From positions 806,001 through 870,000 of the forward strand of contig NZ_AP024887.1 of NCBI RefSeq assembly GCF_024346995.1: a stretch of 64,000 bases of DNA. Reading direction: 5' to 3'. The notes under the pieces are model-generated. The model was not told the origin of the DNA. It worked only from the letters and a program-made list of their open reading frames with translations, and did not search any database. The translations under genes and the position numbers were made by a program. This DNA comes from Vibrio palustris. Lineage in GTDB: Bacteria > Pseudomonadota > Gammaproteobacteria > Enterobacterales > Vibrionaceae. Below, in pieces: positions 1-8,662 of this stretch (position 1 is the stretch's first letter; each line of letters opens with the position of its first letter).

Positions 1-65
1 AGTTACTCTTTATGGAGCGGCACCGAAAATGGGTTAAATCTATCGCCTCGTCAACAGGAGCTTAA
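1..65 (+). CDS. ccmC: Heme exporter/maturation protein CcmC, C-terminal end (partial)
   Basis: Only the last 21 codons are present. Read in the frame starting at base 3, the tail has a basic segment ending in KWVKSIASSTGA and stops with TAA at 63-65. The short basic tail after a last membrane helix fits the CcmC C-terminus, and the gene that follows is ccmD, the usual ccmC neighbour. CcmC is the inner-membrane protein that hands heme to CcmE. The call rests mainly on synteny because so little sequence is visible. Confidence 0.75.
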   Translation, partial: LLFMERHRKWVKSIASSTGA

Positions 66-67
66 GC

Positions 68-274
68 ATGTTTTTTCATTCTTTACATGATTTCTTAGCG
101 ATGGGTGGTTATGCCGCCTATGTATGGAGTGCCTTTGGCATTACCTTTTTCTCGTTATTTGTATTGTCTTTACTCAGTGTCAAACGTCATAAACGTATCT
201 TGGATGAAGTGCGTCAACAGCAAGCGCGTGAAACTCGAATAGAACGTGCCAAAACCATGGAGAATACTCTTTGA
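68..274 (+). CDS. ccmD: Heme exporter protein CcmD
   Basis: A 68-residue protein with one hydrophobic segment (about residues 14-38) and a charged cytoplasmic tail rich in Arg, Lys and Glu, as expected for CcmD, the small inner-membrane partner that helps release heme-loaded CcmE from CcmABC. The ATG lies 2 bases after the ccmC stop, behind an AGGAG-like Shine-Dalgarno at about 55-60. Its stop TGA overlaps the start of ccmE. The fold has little sequence signature, so the call depends on size, the single helix and its place between ccmC and ccmE. Confidence 0.93.
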   Translation: MFFHSLHDFLAMGGYAAYVWSAFGITFFSLFVLSLLSVKRHKRILDEVRQQQARETRIERAKTMENTL

Positions 275-753
275 CCCCTCGTCGTAAAAAGCGCTTAGCG
301 GTAGTCGGTATCATCGTCGCTGCTGTGGCAATTGCCATCAGTTTGATGATTTACGCGCTTAATCAAAATATGAATTTGTTTTACACCCCAAGCCAGATTA
401 TTTATGGCCGTGATGGACATGTCCCTAAAGTGGGAGAGCGCCTGCGTGTCGGCGGCGTTGTGGTCGCGGGCAGTGTCAAACGTGATCCCGATGATCTCGA
501 TGTACGATTTAAGCTCAAAGATATTGGGCCTGATATTACCGTGCAGTACAGTGGCATATTGCCGGACTTATTTCGAGAAGGACAGGGCATTGTCGCGCAA
601 GGCGTACTGATTGATAAGCATACCGTGAAAGCATCGGAAGTACTTGCTAAGCATGATGAAAAATATATGCCACCAGATGTAAAAGATGCCATGAAAGACA
701 ATACTGAATTTAATAAAGCGCAAGCCTCGAAGCGCAAGGAATCTCAACCATGA
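271..753 (+). CDS. ccmE: Cytochrome c-type biogenesis heme chaperone CcmE
   Basis: A 160-residue periplasmic heme chaperone that holds heme covalently before passing it to CcmF/H. It has a basic N-terminus (RRKKR), a single membrane anchor at about residues 8-29, an OB-fold periplasmic domain, and the heme-attachment motif LAKHDEKY with His128 as the covalent heme ligand and Tyr132 nearby. The C-terminal tail is flexible and charged. The start codon is TTG within a TTGA overlap with the ccmD stop, so translation is probably coupled to ccmD. Length and motif match the family. Confidence 0.97.
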   Translation: MTPRRKKRLAVVGIIVAAVAIAISLMIYALNQNMNLFYTPSQIIYGRDGHVPKVGERLRVGGVVVAGSVKRDPDDLDVRFKLKDIGPDITVQYSGILPDLFREGQGIVAQGVLIDKHTVKASEVLAKHDEKYMPPDVKDAMKDNTEFNKAQASKRKESQP

Positions 754-2702
754 TCCCAGAGTTAGGTCACTTTGCCTTAATCTTAGCCGCGGTGATGGCT
801 GTGTTATTGAGCACGTTGCCGCTGCTAGGAACCCGCAATCAATCCCATACCTTAATCAGTACGGCTCGGCCATTATCATTTGGTATGGCCGCCTTCATTT
901 CGTTTGCCTTCTTTGCACTCGCTTGGGCATTTTATCATAACGATTTTACCCTCGAATATGTCGCGCACAACTCCAATAGCCAGTTACCGTGGTATTACCG
1001 CTTAACGGCGGTATGGGGCGCTCATGAAGGCTCGTTACTACTTTGGATATGGATTCAAAGTTTATGGACCGTTGCGGTAGCCATCGGCAGTCGTAATCTT
1101 CCGGAAGAAGCGGTTGCTCGAGTTCTGGCAGTGATGGGCATGATCAGTGTCGGATTTTTGGCGTTCATTATCTTCACTTCGGATCCATTTACCCGTACGT
1201 TGCCGTATTTTCCCGTTGATGGCCAAGATCTTAATCCTTTACTGCAAGATCCTGGCTTAATTATTCATCCGCCAATGCTCTACACCGGTTACGTTGGATT
1301 TTCAGTGGCCTTTGCCTTTGCTATCGCGGCGCTAATGACGGGTAAGCTTGATACGGTTTGGGCGAGGTGGTCACGCCCGTGGACAACGGCAGCATGGATG
1401 TTTTTAACCGTAGGTATTGTATTAGGCTCTTGGTGGGCTTATTACGAATTAGGTTGGGGCGGCTGGTGGTTTTGGGACCCAGTAGAAAATGCCTCGTTGA
1501 TGCCATGGATTGCGGGCACGGCGTTGTTGCATTCCTTAGCGGTGAGTGAAAAACGAGGGACGTTTAAAGCATGGACTGTATTACTGGCGATCATCGCATT
1601 TTCATTGAGCTTGCTGGGGACTTTTTTAGTACGTTCAGGCATTTTGGTCTCAGTACATTCGTTTGCTTCTGACCCAACTCGAGGCACGTTTATCTTGAGC
1701 TTACTCGTGATTGTGATTGGTGGCTCGTTAACGCTGTTCGCGTTAAAAGGGCATAAAATTCGCTCTGCCGGTCAGTTCAATCTTATTTCGCGGGAAAGTG
1801 CACTATTAACTAATAATATTTTATTAATGGCAGGCTTAAGTACCGTGCTACTGGGCACGCTATTGCCTTTAGTTCATAAGCAGTTAGGTTTAGGGTCGGT
1901 CTCGATAGGCGCGCCGTTCTTTAACTCCATGTTTGCGTGGTTAGCCATTCCGTTTACGTTGCTATTGGGAGTAAGCCCATTACTGCGCTGGAAGCGTGGT
2001 AACTGGAAGCCGTTATTGTGGCCCATGATTGGCAGTGCACTGATTGCCTTGATTTGCGCTTATGGTGCCGTAACTGTGCTTGGCGAGCACTTCAGTATCA
2101 TGGCATACATTGGCTGGTTTATGGCGTTGTGGATTGTGGTTTTACACGCGTATGAAGTCTATTTACGAGCGACTCATCGTCATGCCTTTTTTATTGGGGT
2201 ATGGAAAATTCAACGTAGTCACTGGTCGATGCTGGTCGCGCATTTAGGGCTGGCAGTGTCCATTATTGGTATTTCGATGGCTCAAAACTACAGCATCGAA
2301 AAAGATGTCCGTTTAGAGCCAGGACAAACTTTTCAACTACTTGATTATCAATTTCGTTTTGAAGGACTGAAAGCATTGAATGGACCTAACTATCAAGGTT
2401 ATGAAGGTGCGTTCAGTGTCAGTCGTGACGGTAAAGTATTGAATACCTTATTTGCACAAAAGCGCCAGTATACGGTATCAAACTCTATGATGACCGAAGC
2501 GGCACTTGATACAGGTTTGACTCGTGATCTGTATATCGCACTTGGTGAGCCAATTGATAATACTCAGGCGTGGGCAGTCCGTATTTACTATAAACCATTT
2601 ATCCGCTGGATTTGGGGAGGAGGGTTGCTGATGGCCTTCGGTGGTTTACTCGTGCTGACGGATCGTCGTTACCGCTTTAAGCGCCAGGGAGCAACCGCAT
2701 GA
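750..2702 (+). CDS. ccmF: Heme lyase CcmF
   Basis: A 650-residue polytopic inner-membrane protein that, with CcmH, attaches heme to the CXXCH motif of apocytochrome c. It contains the WWD heme-handling motif (residues about 235-254, key residues Trp239, Trp240, Trp242 and Asp243) and conserved histidines, including one in IHPPMLY near 173 and one at about 261. Many predicted helices and a C-terminal periplasmic domain are present, as in other full-length CcmF proteins. ATG overlaps the ccmE stop by four bases. It supports maturation of the c-type cytochrome encoded at 35.2 kb as well as respiratory cytochromes. Confidence 0.97.
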   Translation: MIPELGHFALILAAVMAVLLSTLPLLGTRNQSHTLISTARPLSFGMAAFISFAFFALAWAFYHNDFTLEYVAHNSNSQLPWYYRLTAVWGAHEGSLLLWIWIQSLWTVAVAIGSRNLPEEAVARVLAVMGMISVGFLAFIIFTSDPFTRTLPYFPVDGQDLNPLLQDPGLIIHPPMLYTGYVGFSVAFAFAIAALMTGKLDTVWARWSRPWTTAAWMFLTVGIVLGSWWAYYELGWGGWWFWDPVENASLMPWIAGTALLHSLAVSEKRGTFKAWTVLLAIIAFSLSLLGTFLVRSGILVSVHSFASDPTRGTFILSLLVIVIGGSLTLFALKGHKIRSAGQFNLISRESALLTNNILLMAGLSTVLLGTLLPLVHKQLGLGSVSIGAPFFNSMFAWLAIPFTLLLGVSPLLRWKRGNWKPLLWPMIGSALIALICAYGAVTVLGEHFSIMAYIGWFMALWIVVLHAYEVYLRATHRHAFFIGVWKIQRSHWSMLVAHLGLAVSIIGISMAQNYSIEKDVRLEPGQTFQLLDYQFRFEGLKALNGPNYQGYEGAFSVSRDGKVLNTLFAQKRQYTVSNSMMTEAALDTGLTRDLYIALGEPIDNTQAWAVRIYYKPFIRWIWGGGLLMAFGGLLVLTDRRYRFKRQGATA

Positions 2703-3262
2703 AGAAACTGATTATCTTCTTACCTCTGGCGGCATTTTTGGTGTTGGTGGCGATTTTTGCCAGTCAGCTCAACGATAATGCCAACGGTGATGAGCCGACT
2801 AAATTAGAATCGGTATTGGTTGGAAAATCGGTTCCTGAGTTTTCACTGCCTGATTTATTTGCACCGCAAAAACAACATACGAATCGTTTGTTTACTCACA
2901 GAGATGGGCCTGTATTACTTAATGTATGGGCGACATGGTGCCCAACCTGTAAAGCAGAACATAAGTTCTTAAATCACTTATCCAAGCAGGGCGTGACCAT
3001 TATTGGTTTGAATTATAAAGATCAGCGTCAAACCGCGATTGAGTGGTTGGGCAAGCATGGTGATCCCTACCAGTTATCTATTTTCGATAAACAGGGGTCT
3101 CTTGGCTTAGATTTAGGCGTTTATGGCGCCCCGGAAACGTTTTTAATTGACCGTAATGGGGTGATTCGTCATCGTCATGTTGGTGATGTCAATGCACAAA
3201 ATTGGCAGTCAGAATTGCAACCCGTATACGAAAAATTGGTTGCGCAGCAGGAGGCACAATGA
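2699..3262 (+). CDS. ccmG: Thiol:disulfide interchange protein CcmG/DsbE
   Basis: A 187-residue membrane-anchored periplasmic thioredoxin-fold protein. The N-terminal helix (about residues 4-22) is the anchor. The active site is WATWCPTC, with Cys81 and Cys84. A cis-proline loop (GAPETF) and the acidic GLNYKDQ segment match CcmG. It reduces the CXXCH thiols of apocytochrome c or CcmH so that heme can be ligated. The ATG overlaps the ccmF stop by four bases (ATGA), continuing the coupled operon. Confidence 0.97.
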   Translation: MKKLIIFLPLAAFLVLVAIFASQLNDNANGDEPTKLESVLVGKSVPEFSLPDLFAPQKQHTNRLFTHRDGPVLLNVWATWCPTCKAEHKFLNHLSKQGVTIIGLNYKDQRQTAIEWLGKHGDPYQLSIFDKQGSLGLDLGVYGAPETFLIDRNGVIRHRHVGDVNAQNWQSELQPVYEKLVAQQEAQ

Positions 3263-3741
3263 CACGGCATACACTGTTCGCATTGTTATTTTTGATATTT
3301 TGCGCACCCGTAAATGCGGCTATTGATGTCTATCAGTTTGATTCTCCAGCTCATGAAAAGCAATTTCAAGAATTGAGCCATATGCTGCGTTGTCCTAAAT
3401 GCCAGAATAACTCGATTGCGGATTCCAATGCAGATCTGGCTAAAGACTTACGACATAAAGTTTACCAAATGACCAAAGAAGGCAAAACCAAACAGGAAAT
3501 TATTGATTATATGGTGGCACGTTATGGGGAGTTTATTACCTACAAACCACCGATGACGATAGGGACAATGATTTTATGGTTTGGTCCACTGTTGGTTGTG
3601 TTATGTGGTGTGCTGTTTTTATTGGTCCGTTCACGCCGAATTTCGAAAGAATCCCATTCAGAGCTTAACAATGATGATCATCAAGCCTACGTAGAAACAT
3701 TGATTCGCAATGCAGAAAACAATAAGGAGCAGGGTAAATGA
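3259..3741 (+). CDS. ccmH: Cytochrome c-type biogenesis protein CcmH (LRCXXC protein)
   Basis: A 160-residue protein with a cleavable signal peptide (about residues 1-20, ending near VNA), the redox motif LRCPKCQN with Cys45 and Cys48, and a C-terminal membrane helix (about 103-123). It presents apocytochrome c to CcmF after thioreduction. I chose the ATG at 3259, which makes a four-base overlap with ccmG and puts the signal peptide at the N-terminus. An upstream in-frame start at 3202 would add 19 residues inside ccmG. The CcmI part is a separate gene here, unlike the fused E. coli protein. Confidence 0.96.
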   Translation: MTRHTLFALLFLIFCAPVNAAIDVYQFDSPAHEKQFQELSHMLRCPKCQNNSIADSNADLAKDLRHKVYQMTKEGKTKQEIIDYMVARYGEFITYKPPMTIGTMILWFGPLLVVLCGVLFLLVRSRRISKESHSELNNDDHQAYVETLIRNAENNKEQGK

Positions 3742-4955
3742 TTAGCTTTTGGCTCTTCAGTATATTGATGGTAGTGATAGCGTTTAGCTGCGTCGCGTAC
3801 CCGTTTTTAAGAAAAAAACCGAATGATGACCCAGAGCAGCGCGCCAAATTAAATGCTGAATTCTACCATCATCGTTTACATGAAATGACCGCCGAAGAAG
3901 ACGCAGGTGTGATAGATGATCGCGATGCCTTAGTCGATGAATTAAAAAGTAGTTTGGCTCATGATGTGACGCCTGATAATACGCATAAAACGATTACAAC
4001 AAGTAAAGGTTGGCCGGTAAAACGCTTATTACTATGCCTTTTTCTGGTTTTATTTGGCGCCACTTATGCGATTTATGCCTATGTCGGTAGTTATCAACAG
4101 ATCGCACATTGGCAATCGATTAACAGCAATATCGAGCAATTACCTGAACAATTAAAATCCGCTAATGGACAAATCAGCCAAGAAAAGATGCAAGATTTGA
4201 TTTTAGGCTTAAGAACGAAGCTATATCATCATCCCGATCAAGCGCAAGGCTGGAATCTACTGGGGCATGTGGCAGTATCTGGTCAGGATAGCCGCACCGC
4301 AATTGGTGCTTTGCATAAAGCATATCAATTACAGCCGCACAATACAGGTTACCAATTAGATTACGCACAAGTGTTGATTCTTAGCTCAGATAAAATCGAT
4401 CAAGCCAAAGGACGAGAGTTATTGCAGCAAAGTATTCAGCAAGGTGACGGCGACCTACGTACTTATTCACTGCTCGGCTATGATGCTTATCAACATCAAA
4501 AATATGCAACGGCAATTAAGTACTGGCATAAAATGCAACAATCGATTGCCGAAGATGATCCTCGTTATGCTAAGATTGCGCGCAATATCGACAATGCGAC
4601 TGTTCGCATGAATAACGATTTATCGGTCAGTGTACCGGTAACCATTGATTTCCCGTCTTCGTTGTCAGCTCCTGATGGTGCTGCATTGATAGTGTCTGTA
4701 CATGCTGTTGATGGGAACCCAATGCCAGTGGCTGCGGTAAAATATACGAAACAACCGTTTCCACATAATGTGGTGTTAACAGATGATAACAATCTGATGC
4801 CACAACGTCGTTTATCTAAGCAGCAACGCGTTTTTGTCAAAGTCCGTATTGATTATGATGGTAATGTTTCAACCGGTTCTGGAGATTGGGTGGGGCAAAG
4901 CCAACCATTCTCTGTCGGAGATGCCGCCGATATTGCGTTAAAAAAACATCAATAA
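3738..4955 (+). CDS. ccmI: Cytochrome c biogenesis protein CcmI, TPR-containing
   Basis: A 405-residue apocytochrome c chaperone. There is one membrane helix at the start (about residues 2-22), a cytoplasmic coiled-coil segment, a second helix (about 95-117), then a periplasmic region with tetratricopeptide-type helices (about 155-280; recognisable A-W-N-L-L-G-H and Y-S-L-L-G-Y units) that bind the C-terminus of apocytochromes. The C-terminal 100 residues form a beta-rich domain seen in gammaproteobacterial CcmI. It is the last gene of the ccm operon; the next gene starts 54 bases later. Confidence 0.92.
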   Translation: MISFWLFSILMVVIAFSCVAYPFLRKKPNDDPEQRAKLNAEFYHHRLHEMTAEEDAGVIDDRDALVDELKSSLAHDVTPDNTHKTITTSKGWPVKRLLLCLFLVLFGATYAIYAYVGSYQQIAHWQSINSNIEQLPEQLKSANGQISQEKMQDLILGLRTKLYHHPDQAQGWNLLGHVAVSGQDSRTAIGALHKAYQLQPHNTGYQLDYAQVLILSSDKIDQAKGRELLQQSIQQGDGDLRTYSLLGYDAYQHQKYATAIKYWHKMQQSIAEDDPRYAKIARNIDNATVRMNNDLSVSVPVTIDFPSSLSAPDGAALIVSVHAVDGNPMPVAAVKYTKQPFPHNVVLTDDNNLMPQRRLSKQQRVFVKVRIDYDGNVSTGSGDWVGQSQPFSVGDAADIALKKHQ

Positions 4956-5009
4956 TCGTCAGTTGTACTAAACCAATAGGCAAAATAAGCCTACTATTAC
5001 GGAAAAATT

Positions 5010-5765
5010 ATGATTAACCGCTTTATTTATACTGCTTTTTTAGGGGTGTTACTGATATTAACGGGGTGTAGCTCCACCCCAAGTGATGAGCAAGCATCCA
5101 CACACTCTGATGTCAGTGATCCACTGGAAGGCTTCAACCGTACTATGTGGGATTTTAACTATAATTATTTAGACCCATACATTTTACGCCCGACTTCAGT
5201 CGCGTACGTGGATTATGTGCCAAGCCCTGTTCGGAGTGGTATATCAAACTTTTTTGGTAACCTTGATGAACCGTCAAGCATGGTTAACAACATCATCATG
5301 GGGAATGGTAAACAAGCTGTAAATCACTTTAACCGTTTTTGGATTAACTCCACTTTTGGTATTTTAGGCTTGTTTGATGTGGCATCTGCTGCGGGAATTT
5401 CGAAAGAAAGTGATCGCGAGTTTGGCGATGCCATTGGGTATTATGGCGTCGGCAAAGGGCCTTATATTATGGTACCGGGAGCTGGCCCCTATGCATTAAG
5501 AGAGTCAACTGATTTTGTTGATTCCTCTTATTTTCCACTCTCTTATATTAATATTTGGGCATCTTTGGGTAAATTTATTTTCCAAGGCTTGGATAGTCGT
5601 GCGGAGTTGATTTCACAAGAACCGATGCTAAACGACTCACCCGATCCTTATTTATTTACGCGTGATGCTTATATGCAGCATTTAGACTTTAAAGCTGAAG
5701 TGAAAAAAGACGATTACAACGCAGCGGAAGAGGCGAAAATGGACGATTATCTTGATCAATACTGA
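5010..5765 (+). CDS. mlaA: Phospholipid-binding lipoprotein MlaA (VacJ)
   Basis: A 251-residue outer-membrane lipoprotein of the Mla pathway, which removes misplaced phospholipids from the outer leaflet. The N-terminus is a lipoprotein signal with lipobox LTGC (Cys20). The family core is clear: DPLEGFNR near residue 36, RSGISNFFGN, NRFWINSTFGILGLFD, and GPYIMVPGAGPYALRES. The C-terminus carries an acidic tail. It directly follows the ccm operon and is convergent with the next gene, with only 8 bases between them. Confidence 0.95.
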   Translation: MINRFIYTAFLGVLLILTGCSSTPSDEQASTHSDVSDPLEGFNRTMWDFNYNYLDPYILRPTSVAYVDYVPSPVRSGISNFFGNLDEPSSMVNNIIMGNGKQAVNHFNRFWINSTFGILGLFDVASAAGISKESDREFGDAIGYYGVGKGPYIMVPGAGPYALRESTDFVDSSYFPLSYINIWASLGKFIFQGLDSRAELISQEPMLNDSPDPYLFTRDAYMQHLDFKAEVKKDDYNAAEEAKMDDYLDQY

Positions 5766-5773
5766 TAAAGCCA

Positions 5774-6445
5774 TTAAGTCGTCACAACTCGACCACTGAA
5801 ATAATCATTGGTCACAATATACTCTGTATGACGAGTAAGCTCTGCATAATCGTTGGAGTGGTGTGGTTCTTCCTGTAAGTGAGGAATCACACCGCCGACG
5901 CGAATATTGTAGGGCATCAACTCCTTTGCCCAGCTCTGGGTGAACCCCGTTAGCATTGAACTGGTACTTTCTATTGCGTGTGCATCACTCACGCGATTAA
6001 ACGACACCGTATTAATGATCACACCCTGGCTGTTGGACTTGCGCATGCGCTCTGCACAACGCTGGCCAAAGACAAAAAAATTATTGGTCATGATCCCCCA
6101 TTGTGTCAAAAATGCATCTGTGTGCTCTGAAGCGGCAAGCAACGACGGCGGTGGGCTATTAGGCCAATGATTGATTAAGATATCGGGTGCTTGCTTGTAC
6201 GTGTGTTCTATATAAGCCAATAATGCGTCGATGTCATTGGTTGGTGTCGCGGATAGCGTATAAGCGATAGCCGGTGCTTTTAATGAATGACATAAGGTAT
6301 GGGTTTGTACGAGTAATTCCGCTTGATGATCACAAAGCACTAATTTTGCGCCTAGCTCCGCGTAATGCTGACTTAACATTCGTCCCATCAACGAACCTGC
6401 TGAGGTGATCAGGACCACAGCATCTTGTATTTTCATGAACGGCAT
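5774..6445 (-). CDS. Short-chain dehydrogenase/reductase-like protein with degenerate active site
   Basis: A 223-residue Rossmann-fold protein of the SDR superfamily. The N-terminal nucleotide motif reads ITSAGSLMGRML where classical SDRs have TGxxxGxG, so the first Gly is replaced by Ser. The region equivalent to the catalytic YxxxK reads IESTSSM, so both Tyr and Lys appear to be missing. The NHWPN and INTVSFNRVS segments still align with NAG and the catalytic-Ser strand. It may bind a nucleotide or serve a structural role without normal dehydrogenase chemistry. It is transcribed toward mlaA. Start could be residue 1 or the Met at position 4. Confidence 0.75.
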   Translation of the reverse strand: MPFMKIQDAVVLITSAGSLMGRMLSQHYAELGAKLVLCDHQAELLVQTHTLCHSLKAPAIAYTLSATPTNDIDALLAYIEHTYKQAPDILINHWPNSPPPSLLAASEHTDAFLTQWGIMTNNFFVFGQRCAERMRKSNSQGVIINTVSFNRVSDAHAIESTSSMLTGFTQSWAKELMPYNIRVGGVIPHLQEEPHHSNDYAELTRHTEYIVTNDYFSGRVVTT

Positions 6446-6615
6446 ATCCCTGTCAGTGAGTTTTACGCATCGGTGCGTGTCGAGTCATCACAGCATGAGC
6501 AATAACCACTATTCGTGGTGTGAAATACGTCAAATAAATTCATTCACTGATGTAGTCGGAAGTCAAAGTGAGGGGTCAAACAGGAATTGTAAGGAGAGTG
6601 GGAAACATGGAGAGT

Positions 6616-7119
6616 TTACGCTTGAGCGCGAATTTGGTCACAGCGCATAGCAGTATTAAGTTGTTGATATAAATCCGCAGGTAAGTTTTTCGTTGGCTGA
6701 GTTTGTGCAAGATGACGGCGATCATGTCCAGATAAGTTGTGATACACCTCTTCAGGTAGGTTGTACGTATCTTCCGGAAGGTAGGTAAGCGCATCTGGGG
6801 TTAAATAATGACTAAGCTTGGCACTGGGTAAACCACTGGCATGAAACAACGATGCTTGGTTTTCCGACATTGCATAGGAGCTTTGATCGTTACGCAGAGC
6901 TTGCGGGGCTTGTAATTGGAAGCGTTGACGTAATAAATCATCGGTTGTGATCGGCGCTTCAACATGCTCGACGGGCGTATTATCACGCACATCACCTGAG
7001 AACATGGCGAGCATTAGTGAAAAATCGGCACGACGACGCTGATGCACGGCATGGCTCATGCCATTGCCAACCGTCAGTTCGTTAATTAAAGCCGCTTTAT
7101 CTAATGTGTGTACTTGCAT
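6616..7119 (-). CDS. VC2046/SO_2500-like conserved hypothetical protein
   Basis: A 167-residue soluble protein with no signal peptide or membrane segment. Its position between an SDR-like gene and sodB matches the place of VC2046 in Vibrio cholerae as I remember it, and the sequence style (MQVHTLDKAALINELTVGNG..., then RRRADFSLMLAMFS and a C-terminal LPED/LPEEVY/LPADLY repeat-like series) fits that uncharacterised family. The three short LP-(E/A)-(D/E) units in the C-terminal third are notable. A weak GGAGAA-like ribosome site precedes the ATG. The function is unknown. Confidence 0.75.
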   Translation of the reverse strand: MQVHTLDKAALINELTVGNGMSHAVHQRRRADFSLMLAMFSGDVRDNTPVEHVEAPITTDDLLRQRFQLQAPQALRNDQSSYAMSENQASLFHASGLPSAKLSHYLTPDALTYLPEDTYNLPEEVYHNLSGHDRRHLAQTQPTKNLPADLYQQLNTAMRCDQIRAQA

Positions 7120-7224
7120 GAGGTTCTCCGTTGCTTACGGATAATAACGGCTTGATAATCTGAAACTTTAGCCGCTTCCTCAATTAATTTATGACTCTCT
7201 GATGAGATGGCTTTCAGACAAGCA

Positions 7225-7254
7225 TAAAAAAGCCTGCTTAATGCAGGCTTTTCT
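7225..7254 (-). terminator. Intrinsic terminator downstream of sodB
   Basis: A 10-bp stem (AAAAGCCTGC/GCAGGCTTTT) with a 5-base loop at 7228-7252. On the minus strand the stem is followed by a run of T residues, so it ends sodB transcription. The plus-strand side has a short T run as well. Confidence 0.85.
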
Positions 7255-7278
7255 CATCATATCGTTAACGAAACGAAC

Positions 7279-7863
7279 TTATTTTGCTAGGTTTTTAGCA
7301 ACGAAGTCCCAGTTAACTAGATTCCAGAATGCTTCCATGTAGCTTGGACGAGCATTACGGTAATCGATGTAGTAAGCGTGTTCCCAAACGTCAACAGTTA
7401 GCAGTGGAGTCACACCTTCTTCAGTGATTGGTGTTGCTGCGTTTGAAGTGTTAACAATTGCGACAGAACCGTCAGCTTTTTTCACAAGCCAAGTCCAGCC
7501 AGAACCGAAGTTCGCAACTGCGTTGTTTGTGAATTGAGTTTTGAATTCTTCAAAAGAACCGAACGCTTTGTTGATCGCGTCTGCAACGTCACCAGTAGGT
7601 TCGCCACCAGCTTGTGGTGCAAGACAGTTCCAGTAGAACGTGTGGTTCCATACTTGTGCTGCGTTGTTGAATACGCCACCTGTAGAAGTTTTGATGATCT
7701 CTTCTAGAGATTTGTTTTCAAACTCAGTACCAGGGATAAGACCGTTTAGTTTTACAACGTAAGTGTTGTGGTGTTTACCGTAGTGGTACTCAAGAGTTTC
7801 TTTTGAGATATGTGGTTCTAGCGCATCTTTCGCGAAAGGAAGTGCAGGTAGTTCAAATGCCAT
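7279..7863 (-). CDS. sodB: Superoxide dismutase [Fe], SodB
   Basis: A 194-residue cytoplasmic enzyme that converts superoxide to hydrogen peroxide and oxygen. The metal ligands are visible as His27, His74, Asp158 and His162 (in the [10 protein letters not shown] motif). Gln70 in [11 protein letters not shown] is the active-site Gln position of iron-type enzymes. There is no signal peptide. The ribosome site GGAGAAATGAGC lies immediately before the ATG, similar to the leader that RyhB targets in enterics, but I cannot show a RyhB here. It is flanked by an independent terminator and is divergent from grxD. Confidence 0.97.
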   Translation of the reverse strand: MAFELPALPFAKDALEPHISKETLEYHYGKHHNTYVVKLNGLIPGTEFENKSLEEIIKTSTGGVFNNAAQVWNHTFYWNCLAPQAGGEPTGDVADAINKAFGSFEEFKTQFTNNAVANFGSGWTWLVKKADGSVAIVNTSNAATPITEEGVTPLLTVDVWEHAYYIDYRNARPSYMEAFWNLVNWDFVAKNLAK

Positions 7864-8236
7864 TGCTCATTTCTCCATTTAGTTATGTTTGAAAGAGCGA
7901 ACTCTTTCATAGATTGCTTCCAGTGTTATTATTTTTGCCCGTTTTGCATAAACAGTATAGCTCATACTTTCGGGTTAATCGTCTTACGACTGACTGCAAA
8001 TCATTTTAGCAACTTTTTACTTTATTTAAAGCCTGATCTGTATAAAATCTGTGAAATCACACAGTGTTAGAAACATCATTGAGACAGAATACAGCCCAGC
8101 AAGTTGGATAAAATGTAGTCATATTGTTGACTGTGCCAGCATGACAAAGTAAAGCCCATACGTAAAGAGGGCTTTTTATTCTGTGGTAATGATTTAGAAT
8201 GGACATATAACTAAGACCGAATCCAACGAGGAAGCA
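7864..8236. other. Intergenic region sodB/grxD with promoter region and an orphan terminator
   Basis: This 373-bp gap separates two divergent genes. It must hold both promoters. A TATAAA at 8041-8046 on the plus strand is a possible -10, but its -35 is poor. A hairpin at 8150-8177 followed by T residues stands 60 bases before grxD and is not explained by any upstream plus-strand gene. I see no convincing protein-coding frame. Confidence 0.5.
8150..8178 (+). terminator. Orphan intrinsic terminator or attenuator upstream of grxD
   Basis: The arms AAAGCCC and GGGCTTT are separated by about 12 bases, and the 3' arm runs into TTTTTATT. No plus-strand gene lies upstream back to topB-facing DNA, so it could end a small RNA that starts near 8050 or attenuate grxD. 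Confidence 0.55.
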
Positions 8237-8575
8237 ATGGAAACTATCGACAAAATTAAACAGCAAATCTCTGAAAATGCCATCCTTCTTTACATGAAAG
8301 GCTCACCAAAGCTACCTAGCTGTGGTTTTTCTTCTCAAGCGAGCCAAGCACTTATGGCTTGTGGCGAAAAGTTTGCCTACGTAGATATCCTGCAAAATCC
8401 AGATATCCGTGCAGAACTGCCTGTATATGCACAATGGCCAACGTTCCCACAACTTTGGATTGAAGGTGAGTTGATCGGTGGTTGTGACATCATTTTGGAA
8501 ATGTTCCAAAAAGGTGAGCTAAAAACCTTGGTCGAAGAAGCAGCAGCACGTCAACCAAGTGAAGACGAAGAATAA
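8237..8575 (+). CDS. grxD: Monothiol glutaredoxin GrxD
   Basis: A 112-residue monothiol glutaredoxin that binds and transfers [2Fe-2S] clusters, with BolA-type partners. The CGFS active site is at residues 29-32, preceded by the conserved Lys21 (YMKGSP). The WPTFPQLW (cis-Pro) and GGCDI glutathione-binding motifs follow. The C-terminus is acidic. The ATG follows an AACGAGGAAGCA ribosome site. It has its own terminator and is followed by topB. Confidence 0.97.
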   Translation: METIDKIKQQISENAILLYMKGSPKLPSCGFSSQASQALMACGEKFAYVDILQNPDIRAELPVYAQWPTFPQLWIEGELIGGCDIILEMFQKGELKTLVEEAAARQPSEDEE

Positions 8576-8610
8576 TACTGTACATAAGCACAGTTTTTCT
8601 TGATTTTATA

Positions 8611-8641
8611 AGGCCACATTCGATAATGTGGCCTTAGTTTT
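8611..8641 (+). terminator. Intrinsic terminator after grxD
   Basis: AGGCCACATT and AATGTGGCCT form a 10-bp stem with a small loop, followed by a T-rich stretch (TAGTTTTTT). It separates grxD from topB. Confidence 0.85.
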
Positions 8642-8662
8642 TTATAAAGAGTACCAAGCCAG

